NCBI RefSeq assembly: GCF_002176815.1
Contig: NZ_CP021648.1
Span: forward strand, 186,001-250,000
Direction of reading: 5' to 3'
Length of the DNA stretch: 64,000 bases
From: Acidovorax sp. T1
GTDB lineage: Bacteria > Pseudomonadota > Gammaproteobacteria > Burkholderiales > Burkholderiaceae_C
The position numbers and the translations under genes are program-made. Under the pieces are notes generated by a model that had not been told where the DNA came from, did not search any database, and saw nothing but the letters and a program-made list of their open reading frames with translations. Below, piece by piece: positions 47,574-59,260 of the stretch. Within the stretch, counting starts at the first letter, position 1. Every line of letters starts with the position of its first letter.

Positions 47574-48743
47574 ATGAAACGAATCTTGCCCGCGCTGCGA
47601 TCCCTGGCCCTTTTTGCGGCGGTCGCGCCCGCTGCTTTCTTTGTCCACGCCCAGGCGCCCCAGCCCCCCGAGATCGCCGCACGCACCTACATGCTGGTCG
47701 ATGTGACGGCCAACCAGGTGCTGGCGGCGAAAGACATCGATGCGCCGGTCGAGCAGGCCTCGCTCACCAAGCTCATGACGGGCTATCTGGTGTTCGATGC
47801 GCTGCGCGCCAAAAAAATCACGCTGGAGCAGAAGCTGCCCGTGAGCGTGCGCGCCTGGAAGATGCCCGGCTCGCGCATGTTCATCGACCCCAAGATGCAG
47901 GTGCCGGTGGATGACCTGCTCAAAGGCATGATCGTGCAGTCGGGCAACGACGCCACCATGGCACTGGCCGAGGGCGTGGGCGGCACGGCCGAGAATTTCG
48001 TCAAGCTCATGAACGACCAGGCAAAGGCCCTGGGCATGAAGGGCACGGCCTACAAAAATCCAGAGGGGCTGACGGAACCCGGCCACACCACCACGGCGCG
48101 CGACTTGGCCACCCTGGCCACCCGGCTGATGAAAGACTTCCCGGAGTACATGCACTATTACGCCACCAAGCAGTACAGCTACCCGGGCACGCCTGCCTCG
48201 AACGGCAACAACCGCAACGCGCTGCTGTTCCGCGACCCCACCGTGGACGGCCTCAAGACCGGCCACACCGACGCCGCCGGTTACTGCCTGGTGGCCACTT
48301 CCAAGCGTGATTTCCCCAACGTGGGCCAGCGCCGCCTGCTGTCCATCGTGCTCGGCGCCGCCAGCGAGAACGCCCGCGCCAACGAAAGCCAGAAGCTGCT
48401 GAACTGGGGCTACACCGCCTTTGATGCCGTCAAACTGTTCGATGCAGGCCAGCCCGTGGCCACGCCCGCCGTGTGGAAGGGCAAGGAAAGCACCATCAAG
48501 ATCGGCCGCGCCCAGGCCATCGTGGTGGCTGTGCCTTCGGGCAGCGCCGGCAAGGTCACCACGCAGATCGTGCGCCAGGACCCGCTGGTGGCGCCCTTCA
48601 CCAAGGGCCAGGCGATTGGATCGCTCAAGGTCGTGCTGGGGGATCAGCCGCTGGTCGAAGTGCCGCTGGTGGCGCTGGACGGTGTCGAGCAAGCCGGCAT
48701 CATGGGCCGCGCCTGGGATGCGATCCGGCTCTGGATCAAATAA
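47574..48743 (+). CDS. dacC: D-alanyl-D-alanine carboxypeptidase (PBP5/6 type)
   Basis: A 389-residue class C low-molecular-weight penicillin-binding protein that trims the last D-Ala from peptidoglycan stems. A signal peptide (LALFAAVAPAAFFVHAQ) precedes the catalytic domain with SxxK S63-K66 (ASLTKLM), SGN at 123-125 and KTG in DGLKTGHTD. A C-terminal PBP5_C domain and an amphipathic tail (MGRAWDAIRLWIK) anchor it to the membrane. dacA/dacC distinction is not settled by sequence. Confidence 0.93.
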   Translation: MKRILPALRSLALFAAVAPAAFFVHAQAPQPPEIAARTYMLVDVTANQVLAAKDIDAPVEQASLTKLMTGYLVFDALRAKKITLEQKLPVSVRAWKMPGSRMFIDPKMQVPVDDLLKGMIVQSGNDATMALAEGVGGTAENFVKLMNDQAKALGMKGTAYKNPEGLTEPGHTTTARDLATLATRLMKDFPEYMHYYATKQYSYPGTPASNGNNRNALLFRDPTVDGLKTGHTDAAGYCLVATSKRDFPNVGQRRLLSIVLGAASENARANESQKLLNWGYTAFDAVKLFDAGQPVATPAVWKGKESTIKIGRAQAIVVAVPSGSAGKVTTQIVRQDPLVAPFTKGQAIGSLKVVLGDQPLVEVPLVALDGVEQAGIMGRAWDAIRLWIK

Positions 48744-48762
48744 CTGGGTTGCGCTGCAGCAT

Positions 48763-48819
48763 GTCAAAAAAGATAGCTGTCAGCGCTTTGCCCAAAAGCG
48801 CAAAACCCCGATTTGACCG
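48763..48819. repeat. Dispersed palindromic repeat, copy 10
   Basis: AAGATAGCTGTCAGCGCTTT, GCCC, AAAAGCGCAAAACCCCGATT. The right arm is degenerate. It lies between dacC and the rpsL promoter. Confidence 0.75.
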
Positions 48820-48873
48820 TAATTCGTGCCCATCAAGCAGGCGCCAGAACGTCGGGGGCAAGCGGGGCAGGGC

Positions 48874-48902
48874 TTGCCCATTGCGGGCTGCCCTGCTACA
48901 TT
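48874..48902 (+). promoter_or_regulatory. Putative sigma-70 promoter of rpsL
   Basis: TTGCCC - 17 bp - TACATT. The leader that follows has a TTCGGAATTTCCGAA palindrome near 48912. It should drive the rpsL-rpsG-fusA-tuf-rpsJ operon. Confidence 0.6.
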
Positions 48903-48977
48903 AGAAGGCTTTTCGGAATTTCCGAAGGGATTCACGTTTTCGCTTTCACGAAGCATTTCACGTTTAGGGACGTATTC

Positions 48978-49355
48978 ATGCCAACCATTAACCAGCTCGT
49001 GCGTCAGGGGCGTCAGGTCGAAACGACCAACTCCAAGAGCCCCGCGATGCAAAACTCTCCACAGCGCCGTGGCGTGTGCACCCGTGTGTACACCACGACG
49101 CCAAAGAAGCCTAACTCCGCTCTGCGGAAGGTCGCCAAGGTTCGCCTGACCAATGGCTTCGAAGTCATTTCCTACATCGGCGGCGAAGGCCACAACCTGC
49201 AGGAACACAGCGTCGTGCTGGTTCGCGGCGGTCGTGTCAAGGACTTGCCCGGTGTGCGTTACCACATCGTGCGCGGTTCGCTCGACTTGCAAGGCGTGAA
49301 AGACCGCAAGCAGTCGCGCTCCAAGTACGGCGCCAAGAAGCCAAAGGCCAAATAA
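48978..49355 (+). CDS. rpsL: 30S ribosomal protein S12
   Basis: A 125-residue decoding-site protein. [19 protein letters not shown] and [18 protein letters not shown] are the universal signatures; the two lysines linked to streptomycin resistance (in PKKPNSA and VKDLPG) are wild type. Start [12 protein letters not shown]. First gene of the str-type operon, 164 bp before rpsG. Confidence 0.98.
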   Translation: MPTINQLVRQGRQVETTNSKSPAMQNSPQRRGVCTRVYTTTPKKPNSALRKVAKVRLTNGFEVISYIGGEGHNLQEHSVVLVRGGRVKDLPGVRYHIVRGSLDLQGVKDRKQSRSKYGAKKPKAK

Positions 49356-49519
49356 GCCTGCGGTTGATCGAGATACAAGGTGCTGTTTCCCGCGTGGCGC
49401 GGTGATGCAGCGTAGTGACCCCAAGCGCAAATGTCTGCGTGGGTCGAGTAAGTGGGAGTCCAGAATGGCTCTCGCGGTGTCTGAAAAGATGCCAACTGAA
49501 GCAAGAATGAGGTGAAAAA

Positions 49520-49993
49520 ATGCCACGTCGTCGCGAAGTCCCCAAACGTGAAATCCTGCCGGATCCCAAGTTCGGCAATGTAGAGCTGTCCAAATTCATG
49601 AACGTGATCATGGAAGGCGGCAAAAAAGCGGTTGCAGAGCGCATCATTTACGGTGCCCTGGAACTGATCGAGAAGAAGCACCCCGATAAAGACCCGCTGG
49701 AAGCTTTCACCGTTGCCATCAACAACGTCAAGCCCATGGTCGAAGTGAAGTCCCGCCGCGTCGGCGGTGCCAACTACCAGGTGCCAGTGGAAGTGCGTCC
49801 TGTCCGTCGCCTGGCCCTGTCCATGCGCTGGATCAAGGAAGCCGCCCGCAAGCGCGGCGAAAAGTCGATGGCCCAGCGTCTGGCCAACGAATTGCTCGAA
49901 GCCACTGAAGGCCGTGGCGGCGCCATGAAGAAGCGTGACGAAGTGCACCGCATGGCCGAAGCCAACAAGGCGTTCAGCCACTTCCGCTTCTAA
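49520..49993 (+). CDS. rpsG: 30S ribosomal protein S7
   Basis: A 157-residue primary binder of the 16S rRNA 3' domain head. [20 protein letters not shown] and [20 protein letters not shown] are typical. Normal length. GAGG ribosome site precedes the ATG. Confidence 0.98.
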   Translation: MPRRREVPKREILPDPKFGNVELSKFMNVIMEGGKKAVAERIIYGALELIEKKHPDKDPLEAFTVAINNVKPMVEVKSRRVGGANYQVPVEVRPVRRLALSMRWIKEAARKRGEKSMAQRLANELLEATEGRGGAMKKRDEVHRMAEANKAFSHFRF

Positions 49994-50021
49994 ACCGACG
50001 GATCGCTCTCGTCGTCTATCG

Positions 50022-50053
50022 CAAGGCTGCCGGCATTTTTGCCTGCAGCCTTG
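50022..50053 (+). terminator. Hairpin after rpsG
   Basis: A perfect 9-bp stem CAAGGCTGC/GCAGCCTTG with a 14-nt loop, but no T tract follows. It may attenuate or process the transcript before fusA rather than end it. Confidence 0.35.
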
Positions 50054-50144
50054 TGGCGATTGAGGCGGTCACAAAATTGACGGGTTGCAGCGCCAGAATG
50101 CTGGGCCCGCCCCCTGAATAACACGACCCATCCAAGGACCCACC

Positions 50145-52247
50145 ATGGCTCGCAAGACCCCCATTGAGCGCTACCGCAACATCGGTATCTCGGCCCACAT
50201 TGACGCTGGCAAGACCACCACCACCGAACGTATCCTGTTCTACACCGGCGTGACCCACAAGCTGGGCGAAGTGCATGACGGCGCAGCCACCACGGACTGG
50301 ATGGAGCAAGAGCAAGAGCGCGGCATCACCATCACCTCGGCTGCCGTGACCTGCTTCTGGAAGGGCATGGACCTGTCCTACCCCGAGCACCGCTTCAACA
50401 TCATCGACACCCCCGGCCACGTGGACTTCACGATTGAAGTCGAGCGTTCCATGCGCGTGCTCGACGGCGCCTGCATGGTGTATTGCGCCGTGGGTGGCGT
50501 GCAGCCCCAGTCGGAAACCGTCTGGCGCCAGGCCAACAAGTACAAGGTGCCTCGCCTGGCTTTCGTGAACAAGATGGACCGTACCGGTGCCAACTTCTTC
50601 AAGGTCTATGACCAGATGAAGCTGCGCCTGAAGGCCAACCCCGTGCCCGTGGTGATCCCGATCGGTGCCGAAGACAAGTTCCAGGGCGTGGTCGATCTGC
50701 TGAAGATGAAGGCCATCATCTGGGACGAAGCTTCGCAAGGCATGAAGTTCGAGTACCAGGAGATCCCTGCTGACCTGGTGGAATCCGCCAATGAATGGCG
50801 CGAAAAGATGGTGGAAGCTGCGGCTGAAGCCTCTGAAGAGCTGATGAACAAGTACCTGGAAGAAGGTAGCTTGAGCGAAGAAGAAATCAAGGCGGGCTTG
50901 CGCCAGCGCACCATCGCGACCGAAATTCACCCGATGCTGTGCGGCACGGCGTTCAAGAACAAGGGCGTGCAGCGCATGCTGGACGCCGTGATCGACTACC
51001 TGCCAGCACCGACGGACATTCCGGACGTGACGGGTACCGATGAAGACGAGCAGCCTGTCAGCCGCAAGGCCGATGACGGCGAGAAGTTCTCGGCACTGGC
51101 CTTCAAGCTGATGACCGACCCGTTCGTTGGTCAGCTGACCTTCGTGCGCGTTTATTCGGGCGTGCTGACCAAGGGCGACACCGTCTTCAACTCGGTCAAG
51201 GGCAAGAAAGAGCGTATCGGCCGTATCGTGCAGATGATGGCGAACGACCGCGTCGAAGTGGATGAAATCCGCGCCGGCGACATCGCTGCCTGCGTGGGCC
51301 TGAAGGACGTGACCACCGGCGAAACGCTGAGCGACATCGACTCGCCGATCATTCTGGAGCGCATGGTGTTCCCCGAGCCCGTGATCACGCAGGCTGTCGA
51401 ACCCAAGACCAAGGCCGACCAGGAAAAGATGGGCATCGCGCTGCAGCGTCTGGCTGCCGAAGATCCATCGTTCCGCGTCAAGACCGACGAAGAGTCGGGC
51501 CAGACGCTGATCGCCGGCATGGGCGAGCTGCACCTGGAAATCATTGTTGACCGCATGAAGCGTGAATTCGGTGTGGAAGCCAACGTGGGCAAGCCCCAGG
51601 TGGCCTACCGCGAAACCATCCGTAAGACGGTGGAAGAGGCCGAAGGCAAGTTCGTGCGCCAGTCCGGTGGTAAGGGCCAGTACGGCCACGTGGTGCTCAA
51701 GATCGAACCCAACGAAGCCGGCAAGGGCATCGAGTTCGTCGACGCCATCAAGGGCGGTGTGGTTCCTCGCGAATTCATCCCGGCCGTGGAAAAGGGTATC
51801 AACGAAGCCGTCACGCAAGGCGTGCTGGCCGGCTACCCCGTGGTGGACGTCAAGGTCACGCTGCACTTCGGTTCGTACCACGATGTGGACTCGAACGAAC
51901 TGGCGTTCAAGATGGCTGCCATCTTCGGCTTCAAGGAAGGCTGCCGCAAGGCCAACCCGGTCATCCTGGAACCCATGATGGCCGTGGAAGTGGAAACGCC
52001 TGAAGACTACGCCGGCAACGTGATGGGCGACCTGTCCAGCCGTCGTGGCATGGTGCAGGGCATGGAAGACATTCCTGGCGGCGGCAAGGCCATCAAGGCC
52101 GAAGTGCCTCTGTCGGAAATGTTCGGCTACTCGACCACGCTGCGTTCCGCAACGCAAGGTCGCGCCACGTACTCGATGGAATTCAAGCACTACAGCGAAG
52201 CACCTCGCAACGTGTCGGAAGCCATCATGGCTGCGCGGGCAAAATAA
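50145..52247 (+). CDS. fusA: Elongation factor G
   Basis: A 700-residue translocation GTPase. G1 [10 protein letters not shown] (about 17-26), G2/switch GITITSAA, G3 DTPGHVDF and G4 NKMDRTGAN are all intact, followed by domains II-V ([19 protein letters not shown]-terminal [11 protein letters not shown]). Length matches the standard EF-G. It follows rpsG by 151 bp and precedes a repeat-rich gap before tuf. Confidence 0.98.
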   Translation: MARKTPIERYRNIGISAHIDAGKTTTTERILFYTGVTHKLGEVHDGAATTDWMEQEQERGITITSAAVTCFWKGMDLSYPEHRFNIIDTPGHVDFTIEVERSMRVLDGACMVYCAVGGVQPQSETVWRQANKYKVPRLAFVNKMDRTGANFFKVYDQMKLRLKANPVPVVIPIGAEDKFQGVVDLLKMKAIIWDEASQGMKFEYQEIPADLVESANEWREKMVEAAAEASEELMNKYLEEGSLSEEEIKAGLRQRTIATEIHPMLCGTAFKNKGVQRMLDAVIDYLPAPTDIPDVTGTDEDEQPVSRKADDGEKFSALAFKLMTDPFVGQLTFVRVYSGVLTKGDTVFNSVKGKKERIGRIVQMMANDRVEVDEIRAGDIAACVGLKDVTTGETLSDIDSPIILERMVFPEPVITQAVEPKTKADQEKMGIALQRLAAEDPSFRVKTDEESGQTLIAGMGELHLEIIVDRMKREFGVEANVGKPQVAYRETIRKTVEEAEGKFVRQSGGKGQYGHVVLKIEPNEAGKGIEFVDAIKGGVVPREFIPAVEKGINEAVTQGVLAGYPVVDVKVTLHFGSYHDVDSNELAFKMAAIFGFKEGCRKANPVILEPMMAVEVETPEDYAGNVMGDLSSRRGMVQGMEDIPGGGKAIKAEVPLSEMFGYSTTLRSATQGRATYSMEFKHYSEAPRNVSEAIMAARAK

Positions 52248-52253
52248 GTCCTA

Positions 52254-52340
52254 GGGGACAGACCAGCTTTGCTGCTCTGTCCCCTCTGACCAGGTCTTGG
52301 GGTCAACCAGCTTCGCTGCTCTGTTCCCTCTGACTAGGTT
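52254..52340. repeat. Two tandem hairpin-forming units between fusA and tuf
   Basis: Unit 1 (52254-52297) contains GGGGACAGA and TCTGTCCCC as inverted arms round CCAGCTTTGCTGC; unit 2 (52299-52340) is a diverged direct copy (GGGGTCAACCAGCTTCGCTG). Unit 1 begins 6 bp after the fusA stop and can form a strong hairpin. Confidence 0.75.
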
Positions 52341-52343
52341 GAA

Positions 52344-52404
52344 TTTGATTAAAAAAGGCCTCTAGCCCTTATCCAGAAAGCGCTAGAAGCTATTGATTGA
52401 ATAG
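52344..52404. repeat. Dispersed palindromic repeat, copy 11
   Basis: AAAGGCCTCTAGCCCTTATC, CAGAAAGCGCTAGAAGCTAT, then TGATTGAATAGC. The left arm has one change. It lies in the fusA-tuf gap. Confidence 0.82.
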
Positions 52405-52521
52405 CAAATTGTTTTTGCAATCTGCGATCCGGTGCCGCCCCGTTGCCTGTGCAGGGCGAATCAGCAATCGGATGCAGACGTTAAACCACTACACAGGCAT
52501 CGCTCTTTTGGAGAACTGAAA

Positions 52522-53712
<1,191 letters not shown>

Positions 53713-53738
53713 TTTTTGAGCAGAACAAGGAACTTGCC

Positions 53739-54050
53739 ATGTCCAAGCAAAAAATTCGCATCCGCCTGAAGGCGTTTGACTACAAGCTGATCGACCAGTC
53801 CGCTGCCGAGATCGTTGACACCGCCAAGCGCACTGGCGCCATTGTCAAGGGCCCCGTGCCCCTGCCAACGCGCATGAAGCGTTTTGACATCCTGCGCTCG
53901 CCGCACGTCAACAAGACCAGCCGCGACCAGCTCGAAATCCGCACGCACCAGCGCCTGATGGACATCGTGGACCCCACCGACAAGACGGTGGACGCCCTGA
54001 TGAAGCTCGACCTGCCCGCCGGCGTGGACGTCGAAATCAAGCTGCAGTAA
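53739..54050 (+). CDS. rpsJ: 30S ribosomal protein S10 / NusE
   Basis: A 103-residue protein ([40 protein letters not shown]). It also acts as NusE in antitermination. It closes the first transcript: a hairpin and a new promoter follow before rplC. Confidence 0.98.
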   Translation: MSKQKIRIRLKAFDYKLIDQSAAEIVDTAKRTGAIVKGPVPLPTRMKRFDILRSPHVNKTSRDQLEIRTHQRLMDIVDPTDKTVDALMKLDLPAGVDVEIKLQ

Positions 54051-54058
54051 TGGCTGTT

Positions 54059-54082
54059 GCAAGGTGGGTTCGCCCGCCTTGC
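54059..54082 (+). terminator. TTCG-loop hairpin after rpsJ
   Basis: Ten-bp stem GCAAGGTGGG/CCCGCCTTGC (one G-U pair in RNA) closed by TTCG, 8 bp after the rpsJ stop. No T tract follows, so it may be a processing or attenuation hairpin. Confidence 0.5.
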
Positions 54083-54103
54083 AGTGTCTGAAATGGCGCG
54101 AAC

Positions 54104-54132
54104 TTGCTTGAAAAAGCAGTTCGCGTTATACT
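54104..54132 (+). promoter_or_regulatory. Putative sigma-70 promoter of the rplC operon
   Basis: TTGCTT - 17 bp - TATACT, near consensus, in the 225-bp gap between rpsJ and rplC. The leader (about 135 nt) has room for ribosomal-protein feedback control. Confidence 0.75.
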
Positions 54133-54275
54133 TTAGGGCTTCGCTCAATTTGCGCCTTTTAAAAGGTGCCAGTTGGGGGAAGTTTTAATAACCCTCTTTC
54201 ATGCATGTGAGTGAAAACTTGCATGCAACGCCGCAGCCAATTGAAGTTGTGGCGGTGGAAGTTTTGGAGAAACAA

Positions 54276-54950
54276 ATGAGTCTGAGCAACTCCCTGGGGT
54301 TGCTGGGTCGCAAGGTGGGCATGATGCGTCTGTTCACCGATGACGGGGATGCAGTGCCTGTCACGGTGGTGGATGTTTCCAACAACCGCGTAACCCAGAT
54401 CAAAACCCAAGAGAACGATGGCTACGTGGCCCTGCAGGTCACGTTCGGTTCGCGCAAAGCATCGCGCGTGACCAAGCCAGAAGCCGGTCACCTTGCCAAG
54501 GCAGGTGTGGAAGCCGGTGAAATCATCCAGGAATTCCGCGTGACCGCCGATACCGCAGCCCAGTACCAAGCTGGCGCATCGGTGGCTGTGACGTCCGTGT
54601 TTTCCGTGGGTCAGAAGGTCGACGTGCAAGGCACTTCGATCGGTAAAGGCTACGCCGGTACCATCAAGCGCCACAACATGAGCTCGCAGCGCGCGTCGCA
54701 CGGTAATAGCCGTTCGCACAACGTGCCTGGCTCGATCGGTATGGCACAAGACCCCGGTCGCGTGTTCCCCGGCAAGCGCATGACGGGCCACCTGGGCGAT
54801 GTCACCAAGACCACGCAAAACCTCGATGTCATCCGCATCGACGAAGCGCGTCAACTGCTCTTGATCAAGGGCGCTATTCCGGGCTCCAAGGGTGGGTTCG
54901 TGACGGTGCGTCCAGCGATCAAGGCCAAAGCCTCCAAAGGAGCGAACTAA
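54276..54950 (+). CDS. rplC: 50S ribosomal protein L3
   Basis: A 224-residue early assembly protein near the peptidyl transferase centre. [20 protein letters not shown] and [15 protein letters not shown] are diagnostic. Start [11 protein letters not shown] with GGAGAA upstream. First gene of the S10-type operon here; its stop overlaps rplD (TAATG). Confidence 0.97.
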   Translation: MSLSNSLGLLGRKVGMMRLFTDDGDAVPVTVVDVSNNRVTQIKTQENDGYVALQVTFGSRKASRVTKPEAGHLAKAGVEAGEIIQEFRVTADTAAQYQAGASVAVTSVFSVGQKVDVQGTSIGKGYAGTIKRHNMSSQRASHGNSRSHNVPGSIGMAQDPGRVFPGKRMTGHLGDVTKTTQNLDVIRIDEARQLLLIKGAIPGSKGGFVTVRPAIKAKASKGAN

Positions 54951-55570
54951 TGCAGCTCGAACTCCTGAATGACCAAGGCCAGGGCGCATCCAAGCTGGAT
55001 GTTCCTGAAACCGTGTTCGGTCGTGAATACAACGAAGATCTGGTGCACCAGATCGTGGTGGCCTACCAGGCCAACGCACGCCAAGGCACTCGCGCCCAGA
55101 AGGACCGCGAGCAAGTCCGTCACTCGACCAAGAAGCCTTTCAAGCAAAAGGGTACGGGTAACGCACGTGCAGGTATGACTTCCTCGCCTCTGTGGCGCGG
55201 GGGCGGTCGGATTTTCCCGAACATGCCTGACGAAAATTTCACGCAGAAGATCAACAAGAAGATGTACCGTGCCGGTATGTCTGCCATCTTGTCGCAGCTG
55301 GCCCGCGAAGGCCGTCTGGCTGTGGTCGATTCGCTGAAGCTCGACTCGCCCAAGACCAAGGTCCTGGCCGACAAGTTCAAGGCGATGAACCTGCAATCGG
55401 TGATGGTGATCGCCGATGAAGTGGACGAAAACCTGTACCTGGCTTCGCGCAATCTGGTGAACGTGCTCGTCGTCGAGCCGCGTTACGCCGATCCCGTGTC
55501 GCTGGTGCGTTTCAAGAAAGTGCTCGTCACCAAGGGTGCAATCGACAAACTCAAGGAGATGTTCGCATGA
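54950..55570 (+). CDS. rplD: 50S ribosomal protein L4
   Basis: A 206-residue protein lining the exit tunnel. [20 protein letters not shown] and [16 protein letters not shown] are typical. In gammaproteobacteria L4 also represses its own operon; that is not shown here. Overlaps rplC by 1 nt and rplW by 4 nt. Confidence 0.97.
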   Translation: MQLELLNDQGQGASKLDVPETVFGREYNEDLVHQIVVAYQANARQGTRAQKDREQVRHSTKKPFKQKGTGNARAGMTSSPLWRGGGRIFPNMPDENFTQKINKKMYRAGMSAILSQLAREGRLAVVDSLKLDSPKTKVLADKFKAMNLQSVMVIADEVDENLYLASRNLVNVLVVEPRYADPVSLVRFKKVLVTKGAIDKLKEMFA

Positions 55571-55881
55571 GCACACTCAAGTTTGACGAAGGTCGTCTGA
55601 TGCAAGTGCTGGTCGCTCCCATCGTGTCCGAAAAGGCCACCATGGTTGCCGAGAAGTCCAATGCTGTGACGTTCAAGGTGCTGCAGAACGCTACCAAGCC
55701 AGAAATCAAGGCCGCTGTGGAATTGATGTTCAAGGTCGAGGTCAAGGGCGTTTCTGTGGTGAACACCAAAGGCAAGACCAAGCGTTTCGGCAAGACTGTC
55801 GGCCGCCGCGACAACGTTCGCAAGGCATACGTCACGCTGCAGCCTGGTCAAGAGCTGAACCTGTCTGGGGAGGCCGCGTAA
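55567..55881 (+). CDS. rplW: 50S ribosomal protein L23
   Basis: A 104-residue protein at the tunnel exit that docks trigger factor and [23 protein letters not shown] and the C-terminal [17 protein letters not shown] fit. ATGA overlap with rplD. Confidence 0.97.
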   Translation: MSTLKFDEGRLMQVLVAPIVSEKATMVAEKSNAVTFKVLQNATKPEIKAAVELMFKVEVKGVSVVNTKGKTKRFGKTVGRRDNVRKAYVTLQPGQELNLSGEAA

Positions 55882-55883
55882 TC

Positions 55884-56708
55884 ATGGCTGTCATCAAGAT
55901 GAAACCCACTTCGCCCGGCCAACGTGCCGTGGTGAAGGTCACGCGTGACCACCTGTACAAGGGTGAAGCGTACGCCCCGCTGCTGGAGCCACAATTCCAG
56001 AAGGCCGGTCGTAACAACAACGGTCACATCACGACGCGCCACAAGGGCGGTGGTCACAAGCACCACTACCGCGTGGTGGACTTCAAGCGCAACAAGGACG
56101 GCATTGCAGCCAAGGTTGAGCGCATTGAGTACGATCCGAACCGCACGGCCCACATCGCTCTGGTGTGCTATGCCGACGGCGAGCGTCGCTACATCATCGC
56201 TCCCCGCGGTCTGGAAGCTGGCGCAACGCTGATGAGCGGTTCGGAAGCCCCGATCCGCGCAGGCAACACGCTGCCGATCCGCAACATCCCCGTGGGCTCG
56301 ACGATCCACTGCATCGAGCTCAAGCCCGGTGCCGGTGCCCAGATCGCTCGCTCGGCAGGTGCTTCGGCAACGCTGCTGGCCCGTGAAGGCATCTACGCCC
56401 AGGTGCGTATGCGTTCCGGTGAAGTGCGCAAGATTCATATCGAATGCCGCGCCACCATTGGCGAAGTGGCCAACGAAGAGCACAGCCTGCGCCAATTGGG
56501 CAAGGCCGGTGTGAAGCGCTGGATGGGTATTCGTCCTACGGTTCGCGGCGTTGCCATGAACCCGGTGGATCACCCTCACGGTGGTGGCGAAGGCCGCACC
56601 GGCGAAGGCCGTCATGCAGTCGATCCTTGGGGCAATCTGACCAAGGGTTATCGCACCCGTAACAACAAGCGCACACAGGTCATGATTGTGTCGCGTCGCA
56701 AGAAGTAA
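55884..56708 (+). CDS. rplB: 50S ribosomal protein L2
   Basis: A 274-residue core protein needed for subunit joining and peptidyl transfer. [20 protein letters not shown] near the N-terminus and [20 protein letters not shown] near the C-terminus are universal. 2 bp after rplW. Confidence 0.98.
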   Translation: MAVIKMKPTSPGQRAVVKVTRDHLYKGEAYAPLLEPQFQKAGRNNNGHITTRHKGGGHKHHYRVVDFKRNKDGIAAKVERIEYDPNRTAHIALVCYADGERRYIIAPRGLEAGATLMSGSEAPIRAGNTLPIRNIPVGSTIHCIELKPGAGAQIARSAGASATLLAREGIYAQVRMRSGEVRKIHIECRATIGEVANEEHSLRQLGKAGVKRWMGIRPTVRGVAMNPVDHPHGGGEGRTGEGRHAVDPWGNLTKGYRTRNNKRTQVMIVSRRKK

Positions 56709-56718
56709 GGGGTAACAG

Positions 56719-56997
56719 ATGACTCGCTCTCTTAAAAAGGGTCCATTTGTTGACCATCACTTGCTGGCCAAGGTCGAAAAGGCCGTTGCCACCAAGGATA
56801 AGAAACCAGTGAAGACCTGGTCGCGTCGCTCCATGGTTCTGCCCGAGTTCATCGGTCTGACCATTGCCGTGCACAACGGCAAGCAGCACGTACCTGTCTA
56901 CGTCACCGACCAGATGGTGGGCCACAAGCTGGGCGAATTCGCCCTGACGCGCACCTTCAAGGGTCACCCCGCGGACAAAAAAGTCCAGAAGAAATAA
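56719..56997 (+). CDS. rpsS: 30S ribosomal protein S19
   Basis: A 92-residue head protein ([40 protein letters not shown]). Pairs with S13 in the ribosome. 10 bp after rplB. Confidence 0.97.
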   Translation: MTRSLKKGPFVDHHLLAKVEKAVATKDKKPVKTWSRRSMVLPEFIGLTIAVHNGKQHVPVYVTDQMVGHKLGEFALTRTFKGHPADKKVQKK

Positions 56998-57006
56998 GGA
57001 ACGACC

Positions 57007-57339
57007 ATGTCTGAAACACGTGCAGTCCTCCGGGGCGTCCGTCTGTCGGTCGACAAAGGCCGTCTGGTCGCTGATCTGATCCGCGGCAAGAAGGTGGACC
57101 AGGCCCTGAACATCCTGACGTTCACGCAGAAAAAAGCTGCTGGCATCGTCAAGAAGGTTCTGGAATCGGCAATCGCCAATGCAGAACACAACGATGGCGC
57201 TGACATCGACGAACTGAAGGTCAAGACCATCTACGTCGAACAAGGCACCACGCTCAAGCGCTTCACCGCGCGCGCCAAAGGCCGCGGCAATCGCATCAGC
57301 AAGCCCACGTGCCATGTGTACGTGACGGTTGGTAACTGA
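57007..57339 (+). CDS. rplV: 50S ribosomal protein L22
   Basis: A 110-residue tunnel protein; its beta hairpin ([20 protein letters not shown]) is where macrolide-resistance changes arise in other bacteria, and no deletion is evident. 9 bp after rpsS. Confidence 0.97.
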   Translation: MSETRAVLRGVRLSVDKGRLVADLIRGKKVDQALNILTFTQKKAAGIVKKVLESAIANAEHNDGADIDELKVKTIYVEQGTTLKRFTARAKGRGNRISKPTCHVYVTVGN

Positions 57340-57353
57340 GGCCAAGGAAGACT

Positions 57354-58235
57354 ATGGGACAGAAAATCCATCCTACCGGCTTCCGCCTTGCGGTCAGCCG
57401 CAACTGGTCTAGCCGTTGGTACGCCAGCAACCGCGATTTCGCGGGCATGCTGGCCGAAGACATCAAGGTGCGCGAGTACCTGAAGGCCAAGTTGAAGAAC
57501 GCCGCCGTGTCGCGCATCCTGATCGAGCGCCCCGCCAAGAACGCCCGCATCACCATTTACTCGGCACGTCCGGGCGTGGTGATCGGCAAGAAGGGTGAAG
57601 ACATCGAGAACCTCAAGAAGGAACTCGCTGCTCGCCTGGGCGTGCCGGTCGCAGTGAACATCGAAGAAGTGCGCAAGCCTGAAATCGATGCCAAGCTGAT
57701 CGCCGACAGCATCACGCAGCAGCTCGAAAAGCGCATCATGTTCCGCCGCGCCATGAAGCGCGCCATGCAAAACGCCATGCGTCTGGGTGCCCAGGGCATC
57801 AAGATCATGTCGTCCGGTCGTCTGAATGGTATCGAAATCGCGCGTTGCGAGTGGTACCGTGAAGGCCGCGTGCCACTTCACACGCTGCGTGCCGATATCG
57901 ACTACGGTACCTCCGAAGCCAAGACCACCTACGGTGTGATCGGCGTCAAGGTCTGGGTCTACAAGGGTGACACCCTGGGCCGCAACGATCTGCCGGCTGT
58001 GGAAACCCCACGTCCGGAAGAAGAGCGTCGCCCACGTGGCCCGCGCCGTGATGGCCGCCCAGGTGGCGACCGTCCAGGTGCTGGTCGTGGTCCCCGCCGT
58101 CCCATGGGCGCCAACAGCGCTCCTGCCGATGGCAGCGACAAGCCCGTCGGCGCCGGTGGCGCCGATGCAACCGCCGTTAAGCGCGTTCGTAAAGTTGACG
58201 CGCCCGCTACAGCAGCGGACGGCAAAGGAGAATAA
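57354..58235 (+). CDS. rpsC: 30S ribosomal protein S3 with extended C-terminus
   Basis: A 293-residue mRNA-entry protein. [20 protein letters not shown], the KH domain ([20 protein letters not shown]) and [19 protein letters not shown] are standard. About 75 residues rich in Arg, Gly and Pro, then Ala, follow residue 218, longer than the tail of E. coli S3 (233 residues in all). The role of the tail is unknown. Confidence 0.97.
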   Translation: MGQKIHPTGFRLAVSRNWSSRWYASNRDFAGMLAEDIKVREYLKAKLKNAAVSRILIERPAKNARITIYSARPGVVIGKKGEDIENLKKELAARLGVPVAVNIEEVRKPEIDAKLIADSITQQLEKRIMFRRAMKRAMQNAMRLGAQGIKIMSSGRLNGIEIARCEWYREGRVPLHTLRADIDYGTSEAKTTYGVIGVKVWVYKGDTLGRNDLPAVETPRPEEERRPRGPRRDGRPGGDRPGAGRGPRRPMGANSAPADGSDKPVGAGGADATAVKRVRKVDAPATAADGKGE

Positions 58236-58237
58236 AG

Positions 58238-58654
58238 ATGCTGCAACCTGCTCGCCGCAAGTACCGCAAGGAGCAAAAGGGCCGTAATACCGGTGTCGCA
58301 ACGCGGGGTGCCTCCGTTGCGTTCGGTGATTTCGGTCTGAAGTGCACCGATCGTGGCCGTCTGACGGCCCGCCAGATCGAAGCTGCACGCCGTGCGATTT
58401 CCCGTCACGTCAAGCGTGGCGGCCGTATCTGGATCCGCGTGTTCCCGGACAAGCCAATCTCTACCAAGCCCGCAGAAGTGCGTATGGGTAACGGTAAGGG
58501 CAACCCCGAGTACTACGTGGCTGAAATCCAGCCCGGCAAGATCGTTTTTGAAATCGTGGGCGTGCCTGAAGAACTGGCCCGCGAAGCGTTCCGCCTGGCT
58601 GCCGCCAAGCTGCCGCTGCGCACCACGTTTGTCAGCCGCCTGATTGGCTCGTAA
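58238..58654 (+). CDS. rplP: 50S ribosomal protein L16
   Basis: A 138-residue protein near the A site ([59 protein letters not shown]). The Arg in the KGRNTG region and downstream is of the hydroxylated type in E. coli. 2 bp after rpsC. Confidence 0.97.
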   Translation: MLQPARRKYRKEQKGRNTGVATRGASVAFGDFGLKCTDRGRLTARQIEAARRAISRHVKRGGRIWIRVFPDKPISTKPAEVRMGNGKGNPEYYVAEIQPGKIVFEIVGVPEELAREAFRLAAAKLPLRTTFVSRLIGS

Positions 58655-58670
58655 TTCAGGAGAACATGCA

Positions 58671-58865
58671 ATGAAAGCTACTGAACTGCGCCAAAAAGAC
58701 GTCGCCGGCATCGAAACCGAAATCAAGGCCTTGCAAAAAGCCCATTTCGGTCTGCGCATGCAGAAGGCCACGCAACAGCTGGGTAACACCAACACGCTGC
58801 GTACCACCCGTCGCGACATCGCTCGCGCCAAGACCATTCTTGCTGAAAAGCAAGCCGCCAAGTAA
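58671..58865 (+). CDS. rpmC: 50S ribosomal protein L29
   Basis: A 64-residue two-helix protein beside the tunnel exit ([40 protein letters not shown]). Start at MKATEL; nine residues upstream in frame are not part of the family. Confidence 0.96.
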   Translation: MKATELRQKDVAGIETEIKALQKAHFGLRMQKATQQLGNTNTLRTTRRDIARAKTILAEKQAAK

Positions 58866-58874
58866 GGAGCCCCT

Positions 58875-59144
58875 ATGACGGAACCTAAAAAATCCCTCAA
58901 GCGCACCTTGATTGGCAAGGTGGTCAGCGACAAGCGTCAAAAGACCGTGACTGTGCTGGTTGAGCGCCGTGTGAAGCACGAGCTCTACGGCAAGATCGTC
59001 GGCAAGTCGAGCAAGTACCACGCCCATGATGAAAAGGGCGAGTACAAGCTGGGCGACACGATCGAAATCACCGAGAGCCGTCCGCTCTCCAAGACCAAGA
59101 ACTGGGTTGCTACCCGTCTGGTTCAAAAGGCCGGCCTGCTCTAA
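58875..59144 (+). CDS. rpsQ: 30S ribosomal protein S17
   Basis: An 89-residue 16S-binding protein ([40 protein letters not shown]). It is the last gene of this ribosomal cluster: rplN and the rest of the spc operon do not follow. Confidence 0.97.
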   Translation: MTEPKKSLKRTLIGKVVSDKRQKTVTVLVERRVKHELYGKIVGKSSKYHAHDEKGEYKLGDTIEITESRPLSKTKNWVATRLVQKAGLL

Positions 59145-59175
59145 GCCCTAAAGGCTGACGGCTGCAAAGCCCTTC

Positions 59176-59203
59176 AAAACGACCCACAATGTGGGTCGTT
59201 TTG
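59176..59203 (+). terminator. Terminator after rpsQ
   Basis: Perfect 12-bp inverted repeat (AAAACGACCCAC / GTGGGTCGTTTT, loop AATG-like) followed by GCTTT. It ends the S10-type operon. Confidence 0.88.
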
Positions 59204-59260
59204 CTTTGTGGGATGCAATGTGCACCCCGGCGGAATTTCCTCAGCCTTTTGGAGATGAAC

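Noticed and set aside
49000..49300. Streptomycin-resistance substitution in S12.
   Set aside because: The two key lysines are wild type.
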